Below the pieces are notes generated by a model. The model saw nothing but the letters and a program-made list of their open reading frames with translations, was not told the origin of the DNA and did not search any database. The position numbers were made by a program, and so were the translations under genes. Shown here piece after piece: positions 41,706 through 52,175 of a stretch of 64,000 nucleotides of DNA; position 1 is the first letter of the stretch, and each line of letters opens with the position of its first letter. The stretch spans positions 49,007 through 113,006 of the forward strand of contig NZ_BMFY01000015.1 of assembly GCF_014639315.1 (NCBI RefSeq), read 5' to 3'. Origin of the DNA: Sediminivirga luteola (GTDB lineage Bacteria > Actinomycetota > Actinomycetes > Actinomycetales > Brevibacteriaceae).

Positions 41706-42095
41706 GTGGCACGTGTGAAGAGGGCGGTCAACGCCCAGAAGAAGCGCCGGGTCATCCTGGATCGCGCCAGCGGCTACCGCGGACAGCGTTCGCGGCTGTA
41801 CCGCAAGGCCAAGGAACAGGTCATCCACTCGCTCGTCTACAGCTACCGGGACCGCCGCGCCCGTAAGGGCGACTTCCGCCGTCTGTGGATCCAGCGCATC
41901 AACGCCGGCGCCCGCGCCAACGGCATGACCTACAACCGCTTCATCCAGGGCCTCAAGGCCGCTGGCGTGGAAGTGGACCGCCGCATGCTCGCCGAGCTCG
42001 CGGTGAACGACGAGGCCACTTTCGCCACGCTGGTGAAGGTCGCCAAGGACGCTCTGCCCAAGGACGTCAACGCGGCCAAGACCTCCGCCGCCTGA
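41706..42095 (+). CDS. rplT: Ribosomal protein L20
   Basis: This 129-residue L20 binds 23S rRNA early in subunit assembly. It starts at GTG ([26 protein letters not shown]) behind AAAAGGAG. The helix-rich C-domain contains [21 protein letters not shown] and [18 protein letters not shown]. In other bacteria L20 represses its own operon by binding a leader structure; whether it also acts on the attenuator before infC is unknown. Confidence 0.97.
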   Translation: MARVKRAVNAQKKRRVILDRASGYRGQRSRLYRKAKEQVIHSLVYSYRDRRARKGDFRRLWIQRINAGARANGMTYNRFIQGLKAAGVEVDRRMLAELAVNDEATFATLVKVAKDALPKDVNAAKTSAA

Positions 42096-42102
42096 CGCTG
42101 CC

Positions 42103-44116
<2,014 letters not shown>

Positions 44117-44122
44117 ACCCCG

Positions 44123-46666
44123 ATGCGCTTCCCGCTCACCTGGCTCGCCGAGCTCACCGACCTGCCCGCGGACCGCACCGGCGAGGACATCGCCGCCGAT
44201 CTGGCCGGCATCGGCCTTGAGGAGGAAGGGCTCTTCGGTCCCGAGGTCACCGGCCCGGTCGTCGCCGGCCGCGTGCTCTCGGCCGAACCCGAGAAGCACT
44301 CCAACGGCAAGACCGTCAACTGGTGCCAGGTGGACACCGGCGACGGCGAACCCCGCGGCATCGTCTGCGGCGCCCACAACTTCTCCGCCGGGGACATGGT
44401 GGTCGTGGCACTGCCGGGCGCGGTGCTGCCCGGCGGCTTCGCCATCTCCGCCCGGAAGACCTACGGTCACGTCTCCGACGGGATGATCTGCTCGGCGAAG
44501 GAGCTGGGCCTGGGGGAGGACCACTCCGGGATCATCGTCCTGGCCGAGCTGGGCCTGGACGCCGATGACCTCCAGCCGGGGCAGGACGCCATCGCCCTGC
44601 TCGGCCTGGACCAGGTCGCGCTCGACGTGAACGTCACCCCCGACCGCGGCTACCAGCTGAGCCTGCGCGGCCTGGCCCGTGAGGCCGCCGCCCTGTACCG
44701 CCGCCCCTTCACCGACCCGGTCGCCCGGCTGGCCCCGCCGGCGGCAGGCGAGAACGGCTTCCCGGTCGTGCTGCGCGACGAGGCGCCCATCCACGGCGCC
44801 GCCGGCTGCGACGCCTTCGCCGCCCTGGAGGTCACCGGCTTCGACCCGGCCGCCCGCACCCCCTACTGGATGCGCCGCCGCCTCCAGCAGGCCGGGATGC
44901 GGCCCATCAGCCTGGCCGTCGACGTGACCAACTACGTGATGCTCGAACTCGGCCAGCCCCTGCACGCCTACGACCGCGCGCTGCTGGGCGAGCGGATCGT
45001 GGTCCGCCGCGCGCGTCAGGGCGAAACGCTCGTGACGCTCGACGACGTCCCCCGGAGGCTCCACCCCGAGGACCTGCTCATCACCGACGAGACGGACGGG
45101 ACCTCCCGCATCATCGGCCTGGCCGGCGTGATGGGCGGTGCCGAGCTGGAGGTCGGCGACTCCACCTCCTCCGTGCTGATCGAGGCCGCCCACTTCGATC
45201 CCATCAGCATCGCCCGCACGGCGCGGCGGCACAAGCTCTCCACCGAGGCCTCCCGCCGGTTCGAGCGCGGCGTCGACCCGCTGCTGGGCGCAGCGGCGGC
45301 CCAGCGCTGCGCGGAGCTCCTCACCGAGTACGGCGGCGGCACGATCGAACCGGCCGCCACCGTGATCAGCCGGGTGCAGGCGCCCGCGCCGCTGCGCATC
45401 TCCGCGGCCGCGGCCAGCCGCTACATCGGCGTCGACTACGAGCCAGAGCGGGCCGCCGAGCTGCTCGAACGCATCGGCGCGGGAGTCTCCGCCGAAGGCG
45501 ACTCGCTCACCGTGACCCCGCCCAGCTGGCGTCCCGATCTGAACGCCGAGGTCGACCTGTACGAGGAGATCGCCCGCATCGGCGGCTACGCCGAGATCCC
45601 CTCCGTGATCCCGGCGGCGCCCGGCGGACGCGGCCTGACCGACGAGCAGCGGGCCCGCCGGCGGGTCGCCAATCTCCTCGCGGCGGACGGCTACACCGAG
45701 GTCCTGACCTACCCGTTCACCTCCGCGGCACGTTTCGAGGAGCTGGGCATCGGCGAGGACGACCCGCGCCGTGCCGCGCTCCGCCTGGCCAATCCGATGT
45801 CGGAGGACCAGCCGCTGCTGCGCACCGAGCTGCTGCTGACCCTGGTGGACGCCGCGGTGCGCAACCTCGGACGCGGTTTCAAGGAAGTCCGGCTGTTCGA
45901 AGCCGGTCTCGTCGCCTGCACCGGCAGCGCAACCGGTGGCGCCGCGCCCGGTCGCGGGCCGAGCTTCCCGCCCGGCTACCACCCCAGCGACGAGGAGCTG
46001 GCCGCTATCCTCGGTTCCGTCCCCGCGCAGCCATACCATGTCGCCGGCATCATCGCCGGCGGGCCTGGCACGGGTGAGCGCGCCGGCGTCTGGGGGCGGG
46101 GCCGCCCCGCCGAGGCGGGCGATGTGATCGACACCGTGCGCCGGATCGCCGGCATCCAGGCGGCCGGGGTCCGCACCCGTGCCGCGCAGCGCGCCCCGTT
46201 CCATCCCGGCCGCACCGCCGAGTTCGTCCTCGCCGACGGGAGCGTGCTCGGCCATGCCGGCGAACTGCACCCGAAGGTGTGCCAGCGGCTGGGCCTGCCG
46301 GCGCGTTCGGTCGCCTTCGAGATCGAGTTCGACGCCCTGCTGCGCCAGCCCGACGAGCGCTCCTGGCCCGGCGTGCTGTCCACCTACCCGGTCAGCCGCC
46401 AGGACGCCGCGCTCATCGTCGACGATGCCGTTCCGGCCGAAGACCTGGCCGAGACGCTCCGCGAGGGCGCCGGCGCGCTGCTGGAAGACCTGGAGCTGTT
46501 CGACGTCTACACCGGCGACCAAGCCGGTGAAGGCCGTAAATCGCTCGCCTTCCGCTTCACGTTCCGGGCCCCGGACCGCACGCTGACCGCCGATGAGGCC
46601 TCGGCGCTGCGCCAGGCCGCCGTCGAGCTGGCCGCCGAACGTCACTCCGCCCAGCTGAGGGGATGA
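44123..46666 (+). CDS. pheT: Phenylalanyl-tRNA synthetase beta subunit
   Basis: This 847-residue subunit binds and edits tRNA-Phe. Domain order: N-terminal B1 and tRNA-binding EMAP-like fold (LSAEPEKHSNGKTVNWCQVDTG, residues 50-155), B3/B4 editing domain (TPYWMRRRLQQAGMRPISLAVDVTNYVMLE in part; ADVTNY motif reads VDVTNY), B5 helix domain (PAPLRISAAAASRYIG and following), the catalytic-like B6-B7, and the C-terminal FDX-ACB domain (STYPVSRQDAALIVDD; SLAFRFTFRAPDRTLT). A short Gly/Ala insertion lies near 600-620. The stop overlaps the possible upstream start of the SDR gene. Confidence 0.97.
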   Translation: MRFPLTWLAELTDLPADRTGEDIAADLAGIGLEEEGLFGPEVTGPVVAGRVLSAEPEKHSNGKTVNWCQVDTGDGEPRGIVCGAHNFSAGDMVVVALPGAVLPGGFAISARKTYGHVSDGMICSAKELGLGEDHSGIIVLAELGLDADDLQPGQDAIALLGLDQVALDVNVTPDRGYQLSLRGLAREAAALYRRPFTDPVARLAPPAAGENGFPVVLRDEAPIHGAAGCDAFAALEVTGFDPAARTPYWMRRRLQQAGMRPISLAVDVTNYVMLELGQPLHAYDRALLGERIVVRRARQGETLVTLDDVPRRLHPEDLLITDETDGTSRIIGLAGVMGGAELEVGDSTSSVLIEAAHFDPISIARTARRHKLSTEASRRFERGVDPLLGAAAAQRCAELLTEYGGGTIEPAATVISRVQAPAPLRISAAAASRYIGVDYEPERAAELLERIGAGVSAEGDSLTVTPPSWRPDLNAEVDLYEEIARIGGYAEIPSVIPAAPGGRGLTDEQRARRRVANLLAADGYTEVLTYPFTSAARFEELGIGEDDPRRAALRLANPMSEDQPLLRTELLLTLVDAAVRNLGRGFKEVRLFEAGLVACTGSATGGAAPGRGPSFPPGYHPSDEELAAILGSVPAQPYHVAGIIAGGPGTGERAGVWGRGRPAEAGDVIDTVRRIAGIQAAGVRTRAAQRAPFHPGRTAEFVLADGSVLGHAGELHPKVCQRLGLPARSVAFEIEFDALLRQPDERSWPGVLSTYPVSRQDAALIVDDAVPAEDLAETLREGAGALLEDLELFDVYTGDQAGEGRKSLAFRFTFRAPDRTLTADEASALRQAAVELAAERHSAQLRG

Positions 46667-46671
46667 ATCCG

Positions 46672-47580
46672 ATGAGCGATCTGTCCACCACCACCCGGCG
46701 CGCCCCGGCCGCTGGCACCCTCGTGCTCGTCACCGGCGGCACCCGGGGCATCGGGCGCATCCTCGCCTCAGCCTTCGCCGGGGCCGGCTACGCCGTGGCC
46801 CTGACCGGGCGCGACGCCGCCCGCGCCGAGCAGGCCGCCACCGAGATCGCCGCCGAGCTCGCCACTGGGGTCGCCGGTGAGGCCGATGCGCGGACCGGCG
46901 AGACGGTCGCCCAGGTCCCGGCGGGATCCGCCGCGCGCGTGCGCGGGCTAGCCCTCGACGTCGCCGATGCGGCAGCAGTGCAGGCGCTGCCGGAGACCCT
47001 TGCCGGGATCGAAGAGGGAACCGGCACCCGCCTTGGCGTGGTGGTGAACAACGCCGGACTGGTCGGGCGTACCGAGGGACCGCCCTGGGAGGCGGACTAC
47101 GATGACATCGAAGCGGTCATCCGCACCAACGTGCTCGGACCGTTCTTCGTCGCCAAGGCGCTGGCCCCCGTGCTCATGGCACATTCGGCCGCCGATGGCA
47201 CCGCCCGCACCCTGATCGACCTCAACTCCGGTTCCGGCGCCAAGGGCACGCCGGCGTACGCGGCGTACTCCGCCTCCAAGGCGGCGCTGTTCCGGCTTGC
47301 CGACGCGGTGGACCACTACGGCCGCGCACACGGGCTGCGGATCTTCGAGATGTCTCCCGGCGTGATCCGGTCCGATATGACCGCGGGCATGCCCATGCAC
47401 GCGCACCGCGGCGAAGGCGACTGGACCGACCCGGCAGACCTCACGGGCCTGGCCCTGGCGCTCGCCTCCGGCCGGCTCGACGACTACACCGGACGCTACG
47501 TGCGCGCCGGCGCCGATGACCTGGCTGCGCTGGAGAGCGCGCGCCCGGCTGAGGGCGAACGCCGCCTCGGACTGGGCTGA
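46672..47580 (+). CDS. Short-chain dehydrogenase/reductase
   Basis: This 302-residue classical SDR has a Rossmann-fold TGGTRGIGRILASAF near the N-terminus, the VVNNAGLVG core, and the catalytic Ser (DLNSGSGAKG) with YAAYSASKAAL (Tyr-x-x-x-Lys). It ends in an unremarkable helix. An insertion of about 20 residues (GVAGEADARTGETVAQVPAG) follows the second strand. The substrate is unknown. GAGGGG lies nine bases before ATG 46672; ATG 46663 overlaps the pheT stop but has no spacer. It opens the accessory block between pheT and argC. Confidence 0.85.
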   Translation: MSDLSTTTRRAPAAGTLVLVTGGTRGIGRILASAFAGAGYAVALTGRDAARAEQAATEIAAELATGVAGEADARTGETVAQVPAGSAARVRGLALDVADAAAVQALPETLAGIEEGTGTRLGVVVNNAGLVGRTEGPPWEADYDDIEAVIRTNVLGPFFVAKALAPVLMAHSAADGTARTLIDLNSGSGAKGTPAYAAYSASKAALFRLADAVDHYGRAHGLRIFEMSPGVIRSDMTAGMPMHAHRGEGDWTDPADLTGLALALASGRLDDYTGRYVRAGADDLAALESARPAEGERRLGLG

Positions 47581-47649
47581 GGCCGCCTGGGCTGAGATCG
47601 CCGCCGCGCCCCGTCGATACTTCCGGAACCGGTAGTTCGGGGAGTCGAC

Positions 47650-47709
47650 AGTTCCGGGGTCGTGCACTGATTCCGCGTGAGCTCACCCCGGGAGACAGCG
47701 CACAACCCC
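47650..47709. repeat. Intergenic palindromic repeat, copy 2
   Basis: The core at 47662-47703 reads GTGCACTGATTCCGCG, the centre GTGAGCTCAC, and then CCCGGGAGACAGCGCAC. AGTTCCGGGG precedes it and ACCCCGG follows, as in copy 3. It is the most diverged of the three copies and ends ten bases before the first CRISPR-like repeat. Bases 47581-47649 hold no gene. Confidence 0.8.
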
Positions 47710-47713
47710 GGGG

Positions 47714-47921
47714 GTAACTTCCCTGTAGCAGGGGAGTGGCGCCGGCAGCGCGGCAAGACCGTCGTACTCGCCGGTATCGTCCCTGTACCAGGGGAGTCGC
47801 TGCCCATCACCAGGGTGCGCGCGGCCCCTCGCACGTGACGTCCCTGTACCAGGGGGCGTCGCGCTTCACGGCGACAGGCAAGCAGGTCCGGGAGGTGACG
47901 TCTCTGTATCAGGGGAGTCGC
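47714..47921. CRISPR. CRISPR-like array: four degenerate repeats, 60-61 bp period
   Basis: Four related repeats of 27-28 bp lie at 47714-47740, 47774-47800, 47835-47862 and 47895-47921. Their shared core is TCCCTGTACCAGGGGAGTCGC-like (CCCTG-TAC-CAGGG is an inverted repeat), preceded in the last two by GTGACG. The intervening sequences are 33, 34 and 32 bases long and unrelated to one another. Repeat 1 differs at several positions (GTAACTT, TAGC, GTGGC), and repeat 4 has two changes. Repeat length, a central hairpin and a 61-bp period are those of type I-E arrays. No cas gene occurs in the window, and the repeats are more diverged than in an active array. Alternatively it may be a set of spaced hairpins of other function. 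Confidence 0.5.
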
Positions 47922-48143
47922 CAAGGCTGATATGACGTCTGCCGGACTGGCGGTGCTGCCCGCCGCGGCGGGCTGCCACCGCTCACGGAATGCGACACCG
48001 AGTGTGACATCCTGTGACACCGCCGGGAATCATCGGCGGCGGCAGCGACTTGAATGGGAAGAGCGTTGCCGCGCCGTACCGCGATGGCGGGCGGGTCGCG
48101 CTCACACCTCGTCAGTATCGCCGCTTCCGAAGGGAAGAGAGTC

Positions 48144-49082
48144 ATGGCCTCACATCCGCGGGTCTACATCCTGCACGACAACCCCGAATGGATCCCGCCG
48201 CTGCTGGCGGCCTTCGAGGCCGAAGGCGTCCCCGCCGAGGAGTGGCTGCTGGACGGCGGCTCCATCGACCTGTCCTCGCCGCCGCCGGAGGGCGTGTTCT
48301 GGTCCCGGCTGAGCGCCTCCGCGCACACCCGCGGGCGCGGGCACGCCAAGGAGTACGCCCGCAGCATCCTCTCCTGGCTGGAGGGCCACGGACGCACCGT
48401 GGTGAACGGCAGGAACGTCATCGAGCTGGAGGTCAGCAAGGTCGCCCAGCACGCCGCGCTGTCCGCCGCCGGCATCGAGGTGCCCCGCACCGCGGCCGTG
48501 TTCGGGACCGCTGACCTGAAGAGCCGCGCGCGCGAGTTTCCCGCGCCGTTCATCACCAAGCACAACCAGGGCGGCAAGGGACTGGGCGTCCGTCGTTTCG
48601 ACAGCCACGAGGAGTTCGACGCCTACGTCGACTCGGCCGGGTTCGAGGAGCCCGCGGACGGCATCACCCTGCTGCAGGAACTGCTGGTCGCGGCCGAGCC
48701 CTTCGTCACCCGCGCCGAGTTCGTCGGCGGCGAGTTCGTCTACGCCGTTCGCGTCGACACCTCCGCCGGCAGCTTCGAGCTGTGCCCCGCGGAGGCCTGC
48801 GCGCTCCCGGAGCCGGGCAAGGAGCCCGCCCCGCTGTTCCAGCTGCGGCCCGAGGCCGCCGAGCTGCCGGTGATCGCGAAGTACCGGGAGTTCCTGGCGG
48901 CCAACGACATCGCCATCGCCGGCATCGAGTTCATCGAGACCGCCGACGGGCGCCTGGTCACCTACGACGTCAATACCAACACCAACTACAACCCCGATGT
49001 GGAAGCCGCCTCGCCCGTGTCCGGTCCGCGCCGGATCGCGCGCTACACGGGTCAGCTGCTGGAATCAGGAGCACGTCTGTGA
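48144..49082 (+). CDS. RimK-like ATP-grasp ligase
   Basis: This 312-residue ATP-grasp enzyme joins a carboxylate to an amine or thiol using ATP. Visible marks are an N-terminal Rossmann-like part (RVYILHDNPEWIPPLLAAFEAEGV), the ATP-binding lysine loop FITKHNQGGKGLGVRRF near 140-156, a central LQELLVAAEPFVTRAEFVGG and the metal site IEFIETADGRLVTYDVNTNTNYN. It resembles RimK-type peptide ligases, but the substrate is unknown. The ATG follows AAGGGAAGAG at 48131-48140. The LLM monooxygenase gene overlaps its stop (GTGA), and two more enzymes follow, so it probably takes part in one pathway with them. Confidence 0.8.
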   Translation: MASHPRVYILHDNPEWIPPLLAAFEAEGVPAEEWLLDGGSIDLSSPPPEGVFWSRLSASAHTRGRGHAKEYARSILSWLEGHGRTVVNGRNVIELEVSKVAQHAALSAAGIEVPRTAAVFGTADLKSRAREFPAPFITKHNQGGKGLGVRRFDSHEEFDAYVDSAGFEEPADGITLLQELLVAAEPFVTRAEFVGGEFVYAVRVDTSAGSFELCPAEACALPEPGKEPAPLFQLRPEAAELPVIAKYREFLAANDIAIAGIEFIETADGRLVTYDVNTNTNYNPDVEAASPVSGPRRIARYTGQLLESGARL

Positions 49083-50146
49083 GTCTTCGCCTCGGCCTCT
49101 GGGCCCCGACCTTCGGCGGCTGGCTGCGCAATATCCCCGCCGAGGAGGAGCGGACCCCGGCGACCTTCGCTCATCTGGCGGAGGTCATCACCACCGCCGA
49201 GCGCGTCGGCTACGATCTGACCCTCATCCCCGAGCTCAACCTCAACGATCTGCGCGGACCGCGCGGTCCGGTGCTCGACGCCTGGACCGCCGCAGCCGGG
49301 CTGGCCGCGGTCACCAGCCGGATCGAGCTGCTGACGGCGGTCCGCCCGGGCTTCCATCACCCGGCGCAGGCGGCGAAGAAGGCCGCCACCATCGACGACA
49401 TCTCCGGCGGCCGGTTCACGCTCAACGTCGTCTCCGCCTGGTGGGAGAGCGAGGCCAAGCAGTACGGCGGCATCTTCACCGCGCACGACGAGCGGTACGC
49501 CCGCACCGAGGAATGGGTCGAGGTCGTGCGCGGGCTGTGGCAGGAGACCCCGTACTCGCACGAGGGCCGGTTCTACCAGCTTCAGGACACGCATCTGGAG
49601 CCCAAACCCCAGGTGAAGCCCCTGATCTACGCCGGCGGGGAGTCCCCGGCGGGACGAGCGGCCATCAGCCGCTTCGCCGATGCCTACCTCACCCACGGGG
49701 GGACCCTGGAGGAGGTCTCGGCGAAGGTCCAGGACATGCGTCAGCGCCGCGAGGAAGCCGGCCTGGAACCCTTCCAGCGCTTCGGCATGGCGGCGTATGT
49801 GATCGTCCGGGACACCGAGGCCGAGGCCCAGGCGGAGCTGGAACGCATCACCGACGTCCGCAGCGGCGACGCGTACGCCTCGTACCAGGAGTTCGTCACC
49901 AAGTCGAAGCTGGACACGGCCGTCGACTTGAAGGACTACTCGGTGTCCAACCGCGGGCTGCGTCCCAATCTGATCGGCACCCCGGAACAGGTGGCCGAGC
50001 GGATCGCCGCCTATCACGAGGCCGGCGTCGAGGTCCTGCTGCTGCAGTCCTCGCCCCAGCTGGAGGAACTGCAGCGGTTCGCCTCCCAGGTGTTCCCGCT
50101 GCTGGAATCCCTGCGCGTCCCCGGCGTGGTGCCGGCCGGCGCCTGA
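49079..50146 (+). CDS. LLM-class flavin-dependent oxidoreductase
   Basis: This 355-residue TIM-barrel monooxygenase of the luciferase-like family is related to the SsuD and SfnG groups. It begins LRLGLWAPTFGGWLRNI and contains LTAVRPGFHHPAQAAKKAATID, ISGGRFTLNVVSAWWESE and PLIYAGGESPAGR, typical FMNH2-binding segments of alkanesulfonate/dimethylsulfone monooxygenases. Those release sulfite or open heteroatom bonds using reduced flavin from a separate reductase, which is not present here. The start GTG overlaps the ATP-grasp stop. A sulfur-related substrate is suggested by the downstream PLP enzyme but is not proved. Confidence 0.87.
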   Translation: MSLRLGLWAPTFGGWLRNIPAEEERTPATFAHLAEVITTAERVGYDLTLIPELNLNDLRGPRGPVLDAWTAAAGLAAVTSRIELLTAVRPGFHHPAQAAKKAATIDDISGGRFTLNVVSAWWESEAKQYGGIFTAHDERYARTEEWVEVVRGLWQETPYSHEGRFYQLQDTHLEPKPQVKPLIYAGGESPAGRAAISRFADAYLTHGGTLEEVSAKVQDMRQRREEAGLEPFQRFGMAAYVIVRDTEAEAQAELERITDVRSGDAYASYQEFVTKSKLDTAVDLKDYSVSNRGLRPNLIGTPEQVAERIAAYHEAGVEVLLLQSSPQLEELQRFASQVFPLLESLRVPGVVPAGA

Positions 50147-50183
50147 AAAAGCCGTACCCCATCTACGCAACGAGGAGCTCGCC

Positions 50184-50528
50184 ATGACCGACGCCAACCA
50201 CTACCACTCGCCCGAGGACGCCTCCTACGGCAAGGTCTACAAGAAGGAGACCCCGGAGATCCTGGAGGCCTTCGGCGCGTTCAACAGCGCCGTGTTCGCC
50301 GCTGAGGGCCGCGAGCTGGACCTGAAGACCCGCGAGCTGATCGCCATCGGCGTGGCCACCGCCACCAAGTGCGTCTACTGCATCGAAGCGCACGCCACGA
50401 ACGCCGTCAAGGCCGGCGCCACCGACGCGGAGATCGCAGAGGCCGCCTGGGTCTCCACCGCGATCCAGGCCGGCGGTGGCCTCACCCACGGGCGGCTGGC
50501 GTTCAAGTTCGCCGAGCACGCGCACTGA
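50184..50528 (+). CDS. AhpD/carboxymuconolactone decarboxylase-like protein
   Basis: This 114-residue single-domain protein of the AhpD/CMD family keeps the redox motif CVYC and following histidine (TKCVYCIEAHATNAVKAGAT), which in AhpD passes electrons to peroxide-reducing partners. Length and core LDLKTRELIAIGVATAT are typical. It lies 37 bases after the LLM gene and eight before the PLP enzyme, so all four genes probably form one transcript. A role in handling peroxide or a thiol intermediate of the pathway is possible. The start is ATG behind ACGAGGAGC. Confidence 0.85.
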   Translation: MTDANHYHSPEDASYGKVYKKETPEILEAFGAFNSAVFAAEGRELDLKTRELIAIGVATATKCVYCIEAHATNAVKAGATDAEIAEAAWVSTAIQAGGGLTHGRLAFKFAEHAH

Positions 50529-50536
50529 CGCCGCCG

Positions 50537-51931
50537 ATGAGCCAGCAGTCCGGATCCGCCCCGGCGCCAGGAGATCGCGTTCCCGGGTCTCCTGGCGTTC
50601 CCGGGACTCCTGCGGCCGCCGGGGCGATGCTCGGGACGAAGGGGTTCGAGACCCGGCAGATCCACGTCGGGGACATTTCCGCGGAGGACCCCTTCGGCGC
50701 CCGCATCCCGCCCATCTACGCCTCGAACGCCTTCCGGTTCGACTCGCTGGAGCATGCCCGCAGGCGCTTCGCCAACGAGGAGGAGGGGCAGCTCTACTCC
50801 CGGCACCTGAACCCGACCACGCAGGTGGCCGAGCGGCGCATCGCCTCGCTCGAAGGCGGGTCCGAGGCGATCGTCGTGGCCTCCGGGCAGGCCGCGGTGT
50901 CCTCGGTGCTGCTGACCCTCGCCGAGGCCGGAGACCACATCGTCTCCGCGCCGAGCATCTACTCGGGCACGCAGATCCAGTTCAACCGTGCCCTGCGCAG
51001 GACCGGTATCGAAGTGGAGTACGTCTCCGACCCGCATGACCCGCAGCAGTACCGCGCCCTCATCCGGCCGCAGACGAAGGCGCTGTTCGTGGAGACCATC
51101 CCGAACCCCAAGAACGACGTCGTCGACATCGCCGCGGTCGGGGAGATCGCGCGCGAGCACGGGCTGCCGCTCGTGGTGGACAACACCATCGCCACCCCGG
51201 TCTTCGTCCGGCCCCTGGAACACGGCGCGCATATCGTCGTGCACTCGGCCTCGAAGTACCTCGCCGGTCACGGGGCCGTCATCGCCGGGGCCATCGTCGA
51301 CGGCGGAACGTTCGACTGGGCCGGCGCATCCCGGCGGTACCCGCTCGTCACCGATCGTCCCGGCCCCGACAGCCCCTCGCATCTGGAGCGCGTCGGCGCC
51401 CGGCGCGCTTTCGCCGCCGCGGCCAGGTTCACCTCGGTCAACGACTTCGGCCCCGCGGTATCGTCGTTCAACGCCTTCCTGCTGCAGCAGGGCATGGAGA
51501 CGCTGTCCCTGCGAATGGAGCGCCACGCCGCCAATGCCGCCGCCATCGCGCGGTGGCTCACCGGGCGCGCGGAGGTGGAGTCGGTGGACTACGCGGCACT
51601 GCCGGGGAACCCGAACCACGGGATCGCGCAACGGTACTTCGACGGGCACTCCGGGGCGGTGTTCTCCTTCACCCTGAAGGGCGGCCGCCCGGCCGCGGAG
51701 GCGTTCTTCGACAGCCTCCAGCTCATCTCGAAGATGACGAACATCGGCGATGTCCGGTCCATGGCGCTGCATCCGGCCACGACCACCCACGGCGGATTCA
51801 CCGAGGAGCACCGGCAACGCCTGGGCATCGGGCAGGGCCTGATCCGGCTCTCGATCGGCATCGAGACCCTGGACGATCTGCTGGCGGACCTGGACCAGGC
51901 GCTCGGCAAGGCGACGGCTGCGACCAGCTGA
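50537..51931 (+). CDS. Cys/Met metabolism PLP enzyme (O-acetylhomoserine sulfhydrylase-like)
   Basis: This 464-residue PLP-dependent enzyme of the trans-sulfuration family has the N-terminal RIPPIYASNAFRFDS, LYSRHLNPTTQVAERRIASLEGG, VVDNTIATPVFVRPLEHGA and the PLP lysine in VHSASKYLAGHG. Substrate loops match O-acetylhomoserine aminocarboxypropyltransferases (making homocysteine and related thiols). The first 30 residues are Pro/Gly-rich. The ATG at 50537 has little ribosome-binding site, and an in-frame ATG at 50627 (MLGTKGFETRQIHVG) is the alternative. It closes the ATP-grasp/LLM/AhpD cluster. Confidence 0.85.
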   Translation: MSQQSGSAPAPGDRVPGSPGVPGTPAAAGAMLGTKGFETRQIHVGDISAEDPFGARIPPIYASNAFRFDSLEHARRRFANEEEGQLYSRHLNPTTQVAERRIASLEGGSEAIVVASGQAAVSSVLLTLAEAGDHIVSAPSIYSGTQIQFNRALRRTGIEVEYVSDPHDPQQYRALIRPQTKALFVETIPNPKNDVVDIAAVGEIAREHGLPLVVDNTIATPVFVRPLEHGAHIVVHSASKYLAGHGAVIAGAIVDGGTFDWAGASRRYPLVTDRPGPDSPSHLERVGARRAFAAAARFTSVNDFGPAVSSFNAFLLQQGMETLSLRMERHAANAAAIARWLTGRAEVESVDYAALPGNPNHGIAQRYFDGHSGAVFSFTLKGGRPAAEAFFDSLQLISKMTNIGDVRSMALHPATTTHGGFTEEHRQRLGIGQGLIRLSIGIETLDDLLADLDQALGKATAATS

Positions 51932-52054
51932 GGCTCGCGCGTATGGTGCGACCACCCGGCGATGATGGGCTCCGCCCGGCATTGAAACAGCGATGCGGCT
52001 GACCCCGGGGTTCACCGGGACCAACCGCATCGGGGCCCAGCGCGTATGGGGGTC

Positions 52055-52119
52055 TAGTTCCGGGGTGGTGCACTAATTCCCGGTGAGCTCACGCGGAATT
52101 AGTGCACTGCCCCGGAACT
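52055..52119. repeat. Intergenic palindromic repeat, copy 3 (best preserved)
   Basis: A near-perfect 65-base palindrome starts TAGTTCCGGGG, runs through GTGCACTAATTCC, the centre GTGAGCTCAC and GGAATTAGTGCAC, and ends CCCCGGAACTA. It lies between convergent genes (PLP enzyme and quinone reductase) and could end transcription from both, though no poly-T tract is present. The core matches the elements at 11181 and 47662. Confidence 0.88.
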
Positions 52120-52175
52120 ACCGTGCGCCCGCCGGTCCGTGCGCCGGGCGGTCCGGGTGGCGGGCGGTCAGTGCC

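Noticed and set aside
47953..47980. Possible fifth CRISPR-like repeat (GTGCTGCCCGCCGCGG)
   Set aside because: It has a GC hairpin at almost the right distance (58 bp) but shares almost no bases with the other repeats.
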